Assembly: GCF_019090165.1 (NCBI RefSeq)
Contig: NZ_JAHRIB010000023.1
Location: 62,001 to 126,000, forward strand
Reading direction: 5' to 3'
DNA from: Streptomyces sp. BV286
GTDB lineage: Bacteria > Actinomycetota > Actinomycetes > Streptomycetales > Streptomycetaceae
DNA: 64,000 bases
The notes below the pieces were generated by a model. That model saw only the letters and a list, made by a program, of their open reading frames with translations. It had not been told where the DNA came from and searched no databases. Both the position numbers and the translations under genes were made by a program. Positions 1-9,268 of this stretch are shown here, in pieces; the first letter of the stretch is position 1, and every line of letters starts with the position of its first letter.

Positions 1-225
1 GCCGCTGCCCGGCTGACCGAGGAGCCGCTCCAACTCCCTGTACTCCTCACTCGTGGTGTAGAGCGCCGTGCTCAGCCCGCTCTCCGGCGAGACCACCAGC
101 ACGCTCGTCGGGCCGCCGGCCGTGGCGGTCGTGGCGCTCGACACCACCAGGCCGAACCCCAGCACCCATCCCGAGACCACCGCCCATCCCCGGCCCTCCT
201 TCACCAGTGCTCGGACACTCCGCAT
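1..225 (-). CDS. Secreted or membrane-anchored hypothetical protein (3' part beyond window)
   Basis: The visible 75 codons begin with a basic N-terminus (MRSVRALVKEG), followed by a hydrophobic stretch ending in SSATTATAGG, which looks like a signal peptide with an Ala-rich cleavage region. The mature part starts TSVLVVSPESG and continues open through the window edge. GTG and TTG codons 3 and 5 codons upstream of the chosen ATG could also serve as starts. The protein follows the ECF sigma/membrane protein pair on the same strand after about 290 bases, so it may belong to the same stress-response locus. Family not recognised. Confidence 0.55.
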   Translation of the reverse strand, partial: MRSVRALVKEGRGWAVVSGWVLGFGLVVSSATTATAGGPTSVLVVSPESGLSTALYTTSEEYRELERLLGQPGSG

Positions 226-512
226 CCAGCCCACCCCCAACCGGCCCCCGATGAGGCCGCCCGCACCTGCGTGTCACTTCTGGTACACCGCTCGACCCGC
301 CGGGGTTCCCAACCGGCGCCGACGAATATTTCGGCCGTCGAAGCAGCCGGGAACCGTCGGACAGCGGTGCGGCCCCCCAAGCGGGGAAGCCGTCAACCGG
401 CCGAAGCACGCCACGGCCCGGAGCACCGCCACCGCCCCAAGCACCCCCACCGCCCGACTGGCAGGCCCGCAGTGGATCCCGCCCCGGAGCCGGAAGGTCC
501 GCGGCTCGTCCG

Positions 513-1446
513 TCAGGAGGCGGACCGGCCCAGTGACTTCGCGATGCCCACCGCCCGGGACTTCGAGGCCACGCCCTCCAGCCTGAGCGTCATGTCGCCG
601 CCGTGCGTCCACAACAGGGTGGGTCCCGCTGTCCGTTCGGTGCGGGTGAACTCGCCGTCCCTGTCCACCAGCCAGAGGTGCAGGAGGTGAGGGGCGGGGA
701 ACCACAGCGCGGTCCGCTCGACGAGGTCCGCGTCGGTGCCCAGCGGCACGTACTCCGGCTGTTCCTCCACGAGCTTGGTGAAGCCGGGGCTGAGCATCGC
801 CGGGAACTCGTCCAGCCGGACCGTCCGCCCCCGCTCGCGCCAGCACAGACTGATCAGGAAGCGTCCCTTCGGTTCGCGGGTCACCGTCACCGCCTCCGGG
901 GTCCCCAGGCCAGGGGGTACGAGCGGCGCGAAGCCCGCCCGCCGGCCGGCCTCCTCAAGCGTGAGGGAGGGCCCGCCGCAGCCGGGTACCTCGGCGCCGT
1001 GCGACGGGGTCACCGACGGGTCGTACCGCACCTCGACCCCGCCGAAGTCGAACCAGTCGACGACCGCCGCCCGCACCGGAGGCGTGAGCAGGAGGACCGC
1101 CAGCAGGGCGCACAGGCCCGCGGTGAGTGCGCGCCCGCGCGCCCGTGCCCAGCGGCGCACCGCCCGCAGCCGCTCCGCGGGTCCGGGCGGCTCGGCCACC
1201 GGGACCGGCACCCGCTCGGCGAGTATCCGCTCCAGGACCTGCTCGACCATCGACTCGCTGCCGGCCGCCCCGGGTTTGTCCAGTGAACGCCCGAGTGCCC
1301 GCAACTCCTCGGGCAACCGCGAGCTCCGCTCACGGCCCGGTCCGTCTCCCCGCTCACGACCGGTCCGGCCGCGGTCGCCTCCGCCACCGGACAACCGCGT
1401 GCCCCGCCCCTGGTCCGGTCCGTGCGGTCCGTGCGGTCCGTGCGTG

Positions 1447-1454
<8 letters not shown>
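513..1454 (-). CDS. Single-pass membrane protein coupled to ECF sigma factor (possible anti-sigma factor)
   Basis: The 313-residue product has a low-complexity N-terminus with a His-Gly-Pro triple repeat, a soluble stretch, one transmembrane helix at about residues 110-127 (ALTAGLCALLAVLLL) and an extracytoplasmic C-terminal domain of about 180 residues. The start is the third candidate, because AGGAGG lies 8 nt before the ATG at 1454 and too close to the earlier GTG/ATG. The gene overlaps the end of the upstream sigma gene by 8 bases, implying translational coupling. This gene order is typical of sigma/anti-sigma pairs, but the HxxxCxxC zinc motif of classical ZAS anti-sigma factors is not visible, so the role is inferred from position and topology only. 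Confidence 0.75.
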
Positions 1455-3298
<1,844 letters not shown>

Positions 3299-3467
3299 CC
3301 GGCGGGAAGGGACCCTCCGTACGGCGGCCGGACGAGACCAGGACAACACCGGCACGACATCCTGTACGGGGCCGCACCGCCGTACAGTCGATAGCCGGAC
3401 CGGCGCCAGCCTCTGTGCGCCCGGGACGACAGCACGACGGAAGACCGACACAACGACAGGAGACGAC

Positions 3468-4046
3468 GTGGGGACCGTAACGATCGGTGTGTCGATCGCG
3501 GTCCCGGAGCCACACGGCAGCCTGCTCCAGCAGCGGCGCGAGGGCTTCGGCGACCCCGCGGCTTCCGGCATTCCCACCCACGTCACGCTGCTGCCGCCGA
3601 CCGAGGTCGACCGGTCGGCGCTGCCCGCGATCGAGGCGCATCTCGTCGAGGTCGCGGCCGCCGGACGCCCCTTCTCGATGCGGCTGAACGGGACGGGGAC
3701 GTTCCGTCCCCTGTCACCCGTCGTGTTCGTGCAGGTGGTCGAGGGTGCCGAGGCCTGCACCTGGCTGCAGAAGCAGGTCCGGGACGCCTCCGGGCCCGTG
3801 GCGCGCGAGCTGCAGTTCCCGTACCACCCCCACGTCACGGTGGCGCACGGCATCGCCGACGAGGCGATGGACCGGGCCTTCGAGGAGCTCGCGGAGTACG
3901 AGGCCCAGTGGCCGTGCACCGGCTTCGCCCTCTACGAGCAGGGGTCCGACGGGGTGTGGCGCAGGCTGCGCGACTACGTCTTCGGGGGCGCCGTCGTACC
4001 GCCGCAGGCGTCGCACGTGGCGCGGGGCCCGCTCCCGGCCCGCTGA
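3468..4046 (+). CDS. 2H phosphoesterase / 2'-5' RNA ligase family protein
   Basis: A 192-residue protein of the 2H (LigT/ThpR-like) superfamily. It shows the two diagnostic histidine motifs: THVTLLPP near residue 38 and HPHVTVAHG near residue 123, each of the HxT type with hydrophobic flanks. Members act on 2',3'-cyclic phosphates or 2'-5' RNA bonds; the physiological substrate here is unknown. The GTG start has GGAG 6-9 nt upstream. It follows trpS by 169 bases in the same direction and may be cotranscribed or have its own promoter. The C-terminal 20 residues after the second motif region are Pro/Arg/Ala-rich. Confidence 0.87.
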   Translation: MGTVTIGVSIAVPEPHGSLLQQRREGFGDPAASGIPTHVTLLPPTEVDRSALPAIEAHLVEVAAAGRPFSMRLNGTGTFRPLSPVVFVQVVEGAEACTWLQKQVRDASGPVARELQFPYHPHVTVAHGIADEAMDRAFEELAEYEAQWPCTGFALYEQGSDGVWRRLRDYVFGGAVVPPQASHVARGPLPAR

Positions 4047-4109
4047 CCGGACCGACCGCCCGCCCGCAAGGCCGAGCGGTCGCGGGGTCCCGGGGCCGCC
4101 CCCGGGCCC

Positions 4110-4865
4110 TCAGACGGGCAGGCGGCGGAAGACCCCCCGCGGTACGTGCCGCAGCGCCGACATGACCACCCGCAGAGCCCCCGGCACCCACACCGTCTCG
4201 GAGCGTCGGCGCAGGCCCGTCTCGATGGCCGTGGCCACCGCCTCGGGAGTCGTCGCGAGCGGGGCCTCCGCCAGCCCCTCCGTCATCTTCGAGCGGACGA
4301 ACCCGGGACGCACGACCATCACGTGGACACCCGTGCCGTGCAGCGCGTCCCCCAGGCCCTGGGCGAAGGCGTCGAGGCCCGCCTTGCTGGACCCGTAGAT
4401 GAAGTTGGCGCGGCGGGCCCGCTCGCCCGCCACCGACGAGAGCACCACCAGGGAGCCGTGCCCCTGCTCCTGGAGGGCCCGCGCGCACACCAGCCCCGAC
4501 GACACGGCGCCCGTGTAGTTCGTCTGTGCGACCCGTACCGCGGCGCCGGGATCGTTCTCGTCGCGCGACTGGTCGCCGAGGACACCGAACGCGAGCAGGA
4601 CCATGTCGATGTCGCCCTCCGCGAACACCTTGCCGAGAGCAGGTTCGTGGGCGTCGGGATCGAGCGCGTCGAAGTCGACGGTACGCACGTCCGCGCCGAG
4701 CTTGCGCAGTCCGGCGGCGGCCGCCTCCAGGCCGGGCGAGGGGCGGCCCGCGAGCCACACCGTGCGGGTACGGCGGGCGATCAGCCGGCGCGCCGTGGCG
4801 AGCGCGATCTCGGACGTGCCGCCGAGTACGAGCAGGGACTGGGGGAGGCCGAAAGCGTCCTTCAT
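4110..4865 (-). CDS. DprE2-like SDR: polyprenylphosphoryl-2-keto-ribose reductase
   Basis: Short-chain dehydrogenase of 251 residues, the usual DprE2 length. The N-terminal nucleotide motif is LVLGGTSEIALATARRL, the catalytic Ser lies in VVLSSVAG and the Tyr/Lys pair is YGSSK. DprE2 reduces decaprenylphosphoryl-2-keto-ribose to decaprenylphosphoryl-arabinose. That reaction is inferred here because the gene follows the DprE1-like oxidase by 54 bases on the same strand and the other genes of the pathway lie just across the divergent promoter. An AGGAG sequence 8 nt upstream supports the ATG. The function could differ if the lipid-linked sugar in this organism is not a pentose. Confidence 0.85.
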   Translation of the reverse strand: MKDAFGLPQSLLVLGGTSEIALATARRLIARRTRTVWLAGRPSPGLEAAAAGLRKLGADVRTVDFDALDPDAHEPALGKVFAEGDIDMVLLAFGVLGDQSRDENDPGAAVRVAQTNYTGAVSSGLVCARALQEQGHGSLVVLSSVAGERARRANFIYGSSKAGLDAFAQGLGDALHGTGVHVMVVRPGFVRSKMTEGLAEAPLATTPEAVATAIETGLRRRSETVWVPGALRVVMSALRHVPRGVFRRLPV

Positions 4866-4919
4866 GAGGCGAACTCCTGGGGAGAGGGTGGGAGAACCGG
4901 GCCGGCGGGGCGGCTCACG

Positions 4920-6275
4920 TCAGAGCCCGAGGCGCCGGGACAGGTCGGAGGTGAAGACGGCACGCGGGTCCAGCTCCGCGCGCAGCGCCCGGAACGAGTC
5001 GAGCCGCGGATACATCGCCGCGAGCAGTTCCGGCCGCAGCCGGGAGTCCTTGGCGAGGTAGACACGCCCGTCCGCCGCGGCCACCTCCTCGTCCAGCTCG
5101 TCGAGGAAGCCGCCGAGCCCCGGCAGGTTCGCGGGGATGTCCAGCGCGAGGGTCCAGCCGGGCATCGGGAAGGACAACCAGCCGGGGTCGCCCGCACCGA
5201 ACCGCTTCAGGACGGCGAGGAAGGAGGGGCAGCGGCGCTGCGAGATGCGGTGCACGATCCGGCGCAGGGCCTCCTCCCCGCCGTGTCCGACGACGAACTG
5301 GTACTGCACGAAACCGCCGCGCCCGTAGATCCGGTTCCAGTGCGGCACGCCGTCGAGCGGGTGGAAGAAGGTGGACATCCGCTGCAGTTCACCGGTACGC
5401 GCGCGTGGCGCCCTGCGGTACCAGAGTTCGTTGAAGAGACCGACCGTCGTCCTGCCGAGCAGGCCTTCGGGGACGAAGGAGGGGGCCGCGGGAAGGCGTC
5501 CCGGACGGAACTCCAACGGGGCTCTACGCGCGCGTGTGCCGTCGGGCAGCGCCTCCAGGGGGGCGTGGTCGCCCCGGGTCAGCACCGAGCGTCCCACGGC
5601 CGCGCCACGGGCCAGCAGATCGATCCAGGCGACCGAGTAGCGGTAGCGGTGGTCGGTGGCCGTGAGGCGGGCCATCAAGTCGTCCAGGTCCGTGGCCCGT
5701 TCCGTGTCGACGGACATCAACGACGTCTCGACCGGCTGCAGTCGGACGGTGGCCGTGAGGACGACACCGGTCAGGCCCATGCCACCGGCCGTGGCGTCGA
5801 AGAGCGGGGTACCGGGGCTCACCGTACGGATCTCGCCGTCCGCGGTCAGCAGCTCGAAGGACAGGACGTGCCGGGCGAACGAACCGGCCACGTGGTGGTT
5901 CTTGCCGTGGATGTCCGCGCCGATCGCTCCGCCGACCGTGACATAGCGGGTCCCCGGGGTCACCGGCACGAACCAGCCCAGCGGCAGCATGACTTCCATC
6001 AGGCGGTGCAGCGAGACACCGGCGTCGCACAGCACGGTCCCGCCGTCCGCGTCGATCGCGTGGACGCGGTCCAGGGCCGTCATGTCGAGCACGGCCCCGC
6101 CCGCGTTCTGTGCCGCGTCGCCGTACGCCCGTCCCAGCCCCCGGGCGATGCCCCCGCGGGTTCCGCATCCCCGCACGGCCGCCACGACCTCCTCGTACGT
6201 ACGGGGGCGCACCAGGCGGGCGGCGGTGGGTGCGGTGCGGCCCCACCCCGTGACGGAAACCGTGTCGGTAGGCAT
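4920..6275 (-). CDS. DprE1-like FAD oxidase (polyprenylphosphoryl-ribose 2'-epimerase subunit)
   Basis: A 451-residue vanillyl-alcohol-oxidase-type flavoprotein that reads through against M. tuberculosis DprE1 from memory: GLGRAYGDAAQNAGG, VGGAIGADIHGKNHH (FAD-binding), LLTADGEIR, PLDGVPHWNRIYG, GFVQYQFV, then SFPMPGW and YLAKDSR. The Lys equivalent to Mtb Lys418 is present (Lys409), whereas the residue equivalent to Cys387 is Ala377. The enzyme would oxidise the 2' hydroxyl of polyprenylphosphoryl-ribose, with the SDR downstream completing the epimerisation. There is no SD; TACGGT lies exactly 7 nt before the ATG, which suggests a leaderless mRNA. Confidence 0.88.
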   Translation of the reverse strand: MPTDTVSVTGWGRTAPTAARLVRPRTYEEVVAAVRGCGTRGGIARGLGRAYGDAAQNAGGAVLDMTALDRVHAIDADGGTVLCDAGVSLHRLMEVMLPLGWFVPVTPGTRYVTVGGAIGADIHGKNHHVAGSFARHVLSFELLTADGEIRTVSPGTPLFDATAGGMGLTGVVLTATVRLQPVETSLMSVDTERATDLDDLMARLTATDHRYRYSVAWIDLLARGAAVGRSVLTRGDHAPLEALPDGTRARRAPLEFRPGRLPAAPSFVPEGLLGRTTVGLFNELWYRRAPRARTGELQRMSTFFHPLDGVPHWNRIYGRGGFVQYQFVVGHGGEEALRRIVHRISQRRCPSFLAVLKRFGAGDPGWLSFPMPGWTLALDIPANLPGLGGFLDELDEEVAAADGRVYLAKDSRLRPELLAAMYPRLDSFRALRAELDPRAVFTSDLSRRLGL

Positions 6276-6282
6276 GCAAGTG

Positions 6283-6288
6283 ACCGTA
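6283..6288 (-). promoter_or_regulatory. Putative -10 box for leaderless dprE1-like/dprE2-like transcript
   Basis: TACGGT (TANNNT) on the minus strand sits 7 nt before the ATG at 6275, which has no Shine-Dalgarno sequence. This spacing puts the transcription start at or next to the start codon. The remaining divergent gap to 6407 should also hold the promoter of the PAP2/UbiA genes, but no clear box is seen for it. Confidence 0.5.
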
Positions 6289-6407
6289 TCGACCGAAAGT
6301 GACTGTTAGTTCCCTAACATCACTTCTCTCCCCGAAATGGGTGATTAATGGGATGTCGCTCAATATTGCCGGAGTTCCAGCGGTGTTGACGTGAACAGTG
6401 AGTCCCC

Positions 6408-6929
6408 ATGGATCACCACGACGAGCTCCCTGACCTGGACCACCGGATCCTCTCGGCCCTCCACGCCCGCGCCGCCGTCCCGAGCGTCGCCGCCGCCGCG
6501 CGGGTCCTGTCGCTGGCCGGCGAGCACGGTGCGCTGTGGCTCGCGGCGGGCCTCGCGGGAGCCGCCGTGGACCGGGAGCGGCGAAGCGCCTGGCTGCGCG
6601 GCACGGCCCTGACCGCCGGCGCGCACCTCGCCGGCATGGGCGTCAAACGGCTCGTACGCCGTCCGCGCCCCCACCACGTCGAGCCGCTGGTCCGCACCGC
6701 GGGCCGGCACTCCTTCCCCAGCGCGCACGCCTGCTCCGCCGCCGCGGCAGCCGTGGCCTTCGGGGCGCTCGGCGCCCGCGCGGTGCCCCCACTGGCCGCC
6801 GCGATGTGCGTGTCACGGCTCGTCGTCGGCGTCCACTACCCGTCGGACGTGGCGGCGGGCGCCGCCCTCGGCGCGGTGACGGCCCGGCTCGGCGCCCGCT
6901 GGATGACAAGGGGCCGCGACCATGGCTGA
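6408..6929 (+). CDS. PAP2-family phosphatase (DPPR 5-phosphatase-like)
   Basis: A 173-residue membrane phosphatase with the three PAP2 motifs: KRLVRRPRP (KxxxxxxRP), SFPSAHA (PSGH-type, with Ala in the Gly position) and SRLVVGVHYPSD (SRxxxxxHxxxD). Several hydrophobic helices separate them. In mycobacteria the homologous position (Rv3807c) is proposed to remove the 5-phosphate from decaprenylphosphoryl-5-phosphoribose. The gene overlaps the UbiA-like gene by 8 bases and diverges from the DprE1-like gene, so the same step is inferred here. The ATG is chosen because it starts the conserved reading frame; only a weak SD is visible. Confidence 0.85.
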   Translation: MDHHDELPDLDHRILSALHARAAVPSVAAAARVLSLAGEHGALWLAAGLAGAAVDRERRSAWLRGTALTAGAHLAGMGVKRLVRRPRPHHVEPLVRTAGRHSFPSAHACSAAAAAVAFGALGARAVPPLAAAMCVSRLVVGVHYPSDVAAGAALGAVTARLGARWMTRGRDHG

Positions 6930-7860
6930 GACGGCCCTCCTGGAGAGGACACACGGGAAACAGACCACCCCGCGGAAAAGTGGCCTCCTGAAGGGGCTGA
7001 TCAGGACCGCCCGGCCCAGACAGTGGGTCAAGAACGTTCTCGTGATCGCGGCCCCGGCCGCCGCGGGCGAACTCTTCTCACGGCACGCCCTCACTCAAGT
7101 CGCGCTCGTGTTCGTCCTGTTCACGGCCTGTGCGGCGAGCGTCTACCTGGTCAACGACGCGCGGGACGCCGACGCAGACCGCGCCCACCCGGTCAAGCGC
7201 CACCGGCCGGTCGCCGCCGGGCAGGTGCCCGTACCGGTCGCCTACTGCGTGGGCATCGTGCTCGCCGTCGTCGCCCCGACCGCGGCCGCCTTCCTGTGCT
7301 CGCCGATGACCTCGGCGCTGCTGACCGCCTACCTGGGCCTGCAGTTCGCGTACTGCCTCAGCCTCAAGCACGTCCTGGTCGTCGATCTCGCCGTGGTGAC
7401 CACCGGATTCCTGATGCGGGCCATGATCGGAGGGGTCGCGCTCGGCATCCCGCTGTCCCGCTGGTTCCTCATCACGACCGGCTTCGGCGCCCTCTTCATG
7501 GTGTCCGCCAAGCGCTACTCGGAAGCCGTTCAGATGGCCGGCACAGCGGGCGCCACGCGCGCGTTGCTCACCGAGTACACCACCGGCTACCTGCGCTTCG
7601 TCTGGCAGCTCGCCGCCTCGGTCGCCGTCCTCGGCTACTGCCTGTGGGCCCTGGAGGAGGGCGGAGTGCCGCACACCAGCGTGCTGCCCTGGAGGCAGTT
7701 GTCGATGATCGCCTTCATCCTCGCCGTCCTGCGGTACGCGGTCTTCGCCGACCGGGGCACCGCGGGCGAACCGGAGGACGTGGTCCTGCGCGACCGCGCG
7801 CTCGCCGTCATCGGGGTGGCATGGCTCACGATGTACGGCCTGGCAGTGGCCAACTGGTGA
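6922..7860 (+). CDS. UbiA-family prenyltransferase, decaprenyl-phosphate phosphoribosyltransferase-like
   Basis: Polytopic membrane protein of 312 residues. The metal/pyrophosphate motif NDARDADADRAHP followed by KRHRPVAAG is the form seen in mycobacterial DPPR synthase (Rv3806c), rather than the menaquinone or heme UbiA enzymes, and the downstream FLMRAMIGG plus KRYSE segment also fits. It would transfer phosphoribose from PRPP to polyprenyl phosphate, the committed step toward lipid-linked arabinose. AAGGGG lies 8 nt before the ATG. The gene overlaps the PAP2 gene by 8 bases and the GtrA gene by 4 bases, so the three are translationally coupled. Confidence 0.88.
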   Translation: MAETALLERTHGKQTTPRKSGLLKGLIRTARPRQWVKNVLVIAAPAAAGELFSRHALTQVALVFVLFTACAASVYLVNDARDADADRAHPVKRHRPVAAGQVPVPVAYCVGIVLAVVAPTAAAFLCSPMTSALLTAYLGLQFAYCLSLKHVLVVDLAVVTTGFLMRAMIGGVALGIPLSRWFLITTGFGALFMVSAKRYSEAVQMAGTAGATRALLTEYTTGYLRFVWQLAASVAVLGYCLWALEEGGVPHTSVLPWRQLSMIAFILAVLRYAVFADRGTAGEPEDVVLRDRALAVIGVAWLTMYGLAVANW

Positions 7861-8321
7861 GCCACGCCCAGCAGCTAAAGGCCCCCCGGCCACGGGCCCG
7901 GCGCCCCAGGGCCCCGGAACTGCTCGGCTTCGCCGCCGTCGGACTCCTCGCGTACGCCGCCGACCTCGCCCTCTTCCTCTGGCTGCGCGGCCCCGCGGGC
8001 CTGGACCCGCTGACCGCCAAGTCGCTGTCGTTCGTGGCGGGCTGCTCGGTCGCCTACGCGGGCAACGCGCTCGGCACCTACCGGCACGCCTCCAGGAGCC
8101 TCGCCCAGTACGGGATCTTCTTCGCCGTGAACATCGCGGGCGCCCTGGTCCAGCTGCTGTGCATCCTCGTCAGCCACTACGGCCTCGGATTCACCTCCCC
8201 GCGCGCGGACACCGTGTCGGGCGCCGGAATCGGCATGGTGCTCGCCACCGTCGTGCGTTTTTGGGGTACCCGGACATTGGTTTTCCGAGGCGAGGGCAGA
8301 GTCGGATCATGGACTGGCTGA
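7857..8321 (+). CDS. GtrA-family membrane protein (lipid-linked sugar translocation)
   Basis: A 154-residue protein with four predicted hydrophobic segments and the GtrA pattern (ELLGFAAVGLLAYAADLALF at the first helix, YAGNALGTYRHA after the second, FWGTRTLVF near the C-terminus). GtrA proteins are implicated in moving polyprenyl-phosphate sugars across the membrane; Rv3789 has been linked to decaprenylphosphoryl-arabinose. The GTG start overlaps the UbiA stop (GTGA), so translation is coupled. Its place directly after the synthase, opposite DprE1/DprE2, supports a role in flipping the product. It overlaps the next gene by 13 bases. Confidence 0.85.
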   Translation: MSHAQQLKAPRPRARRPRAPELLGFAAVGLLAYAADLALFLWLRGPAGLDPLTAKSLSFVAGCSVAYAGNALGTYRHASRSLAQYGIFFAVNIAGALVQLLCILVSHYGLGFTSPRADTVSGAGIGMVLATVVRFWGTRTLVFRGEGRVGSWTG

Positions 8322-9268
8322 AAAAGCTCCCCGGTGTGGGCCCGTTGGTCACACGGCTGATGGCCACGCACGCCTGGCGCTCGTACGAACGACTGGACCG
8401 GGTGAAGTGGACGCGGCTCGCCGCGGCGATGACCTTCATCAGCTTCCTCGCGCTCTTCCCGCTGATCACCGTGGCCGCCGCGATCGCCGCCGCGACCCTC
8501 GACGAGAAGGGGGTGCAGACGCTCGAGGACAAGATCGCCGAGCAGATCCCCGGCATCGCCGAACAACTCGACATCGGCGCCCTCGTCGACAACGCCGGCA
8601 CGGTCGGACTGATCGCGGGCGCCCTGCTGCTGTTCACCGGCATCGGCTGGGTCGGCTCGATGCGCGAGTGCCTGCGCGCGGTCTGGGAGCTGCCGGACGA
8701 GGAGGAGAACCCGATCCTGCGCAAGCTCGTGGACGCCGGCGTACTCGTCGGCCTCGGCGGCGCCGCACTCGTCACGATCGCCGCCTCCACCCTCGCGTCG
8801 ACCGCCGTGGGCTGGGCCACCCGGCAGCTCGGCATCGACGAGGGCGGCTGGGGCGGGGTGCTGCTGAGGGTGGCGGCGTTCGCCGTGGCAGTCCTCGCCG
8901 CCTTCCTGCTGCTCCTGTACCTGCTGACGCTGCTCCCCGGCGTCCAGCCGGAGCGACGACGGCTGATCGTCGCCGCGCTGATCGGCGCGGCCGGGTTCGA
9001 ACTGCTGAAGCTGCTGCTCAGCGGCTATATCCAGGGAGTCGCAGCGAAGAGCATGTACGGGGCGTTCGGTGTGCCCGTCGCGCTGTTGCTGTGGATCAAC
9101 TTCACGTCCAAGCTGCTGCTCTTCTGCGCCGCCTGGACCGCGACGCCGCACGAGGACACGCCCCCACCGGACGGGACGGACGCGGAGTCCGGGGCCGGCG
9201 GGGCGGACGGCGCAGCGGGGGTCAGCGGCGGCGACGCATCAACTCGGGCAGCGGCCAGCGGCGGTTGA
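8309..9268 (+). CDS. YihY/BrkB-family inner membrane protein
   Basis: A 319-residue membrane protein with the YihY/virulence-factor BrkB architecture: about six hydrophobic helices, with family-typical segments at AAAMTFISFLALFPLITV, LLLFTGIGWVGSMRE and YGAFGVPVALLLWINF. The biochemical function of the family is unresolved; RNase BN was a past misassignment. The C-terminus is an acidic Gly/Asp-rich tail of about 45 residues. The ATG lies inside the end of the GtrA gene (13-base overlap), so it is the last gene of the PAP2-UbiA-GtrA unit. Its 3' end runs 47 bases into the convergent carboxypeptidase gene. Confidence 0.85.
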   Translation: MDWLKKLPGVGPLVTRLMATHAWRSYERLDRVKWTRLAAAMTFISFLALFPLITVAAAIAAATLDEKGVQTLEDKIAEQIPGIAEQLDIGALVDNAGTVGLIAGALLLFTGIGWVGSMRECLRAVWELPDEEENPILRKLVDAGVLVGLGGAALVTIAASTLASTAVGWATRQLGIDEGGWGGVLLRVAAFAVAVLAAFLLLLYLLTLLPGVQPERRRLIVAALIGAAGFELLKLLLSGYIQGVAAKSMYGAFGVPVALLLWINFTSKLLLFCAAWTATPHEDTPPPDGTDAESGAGGADGAAGVSGGDASTRAAASGG

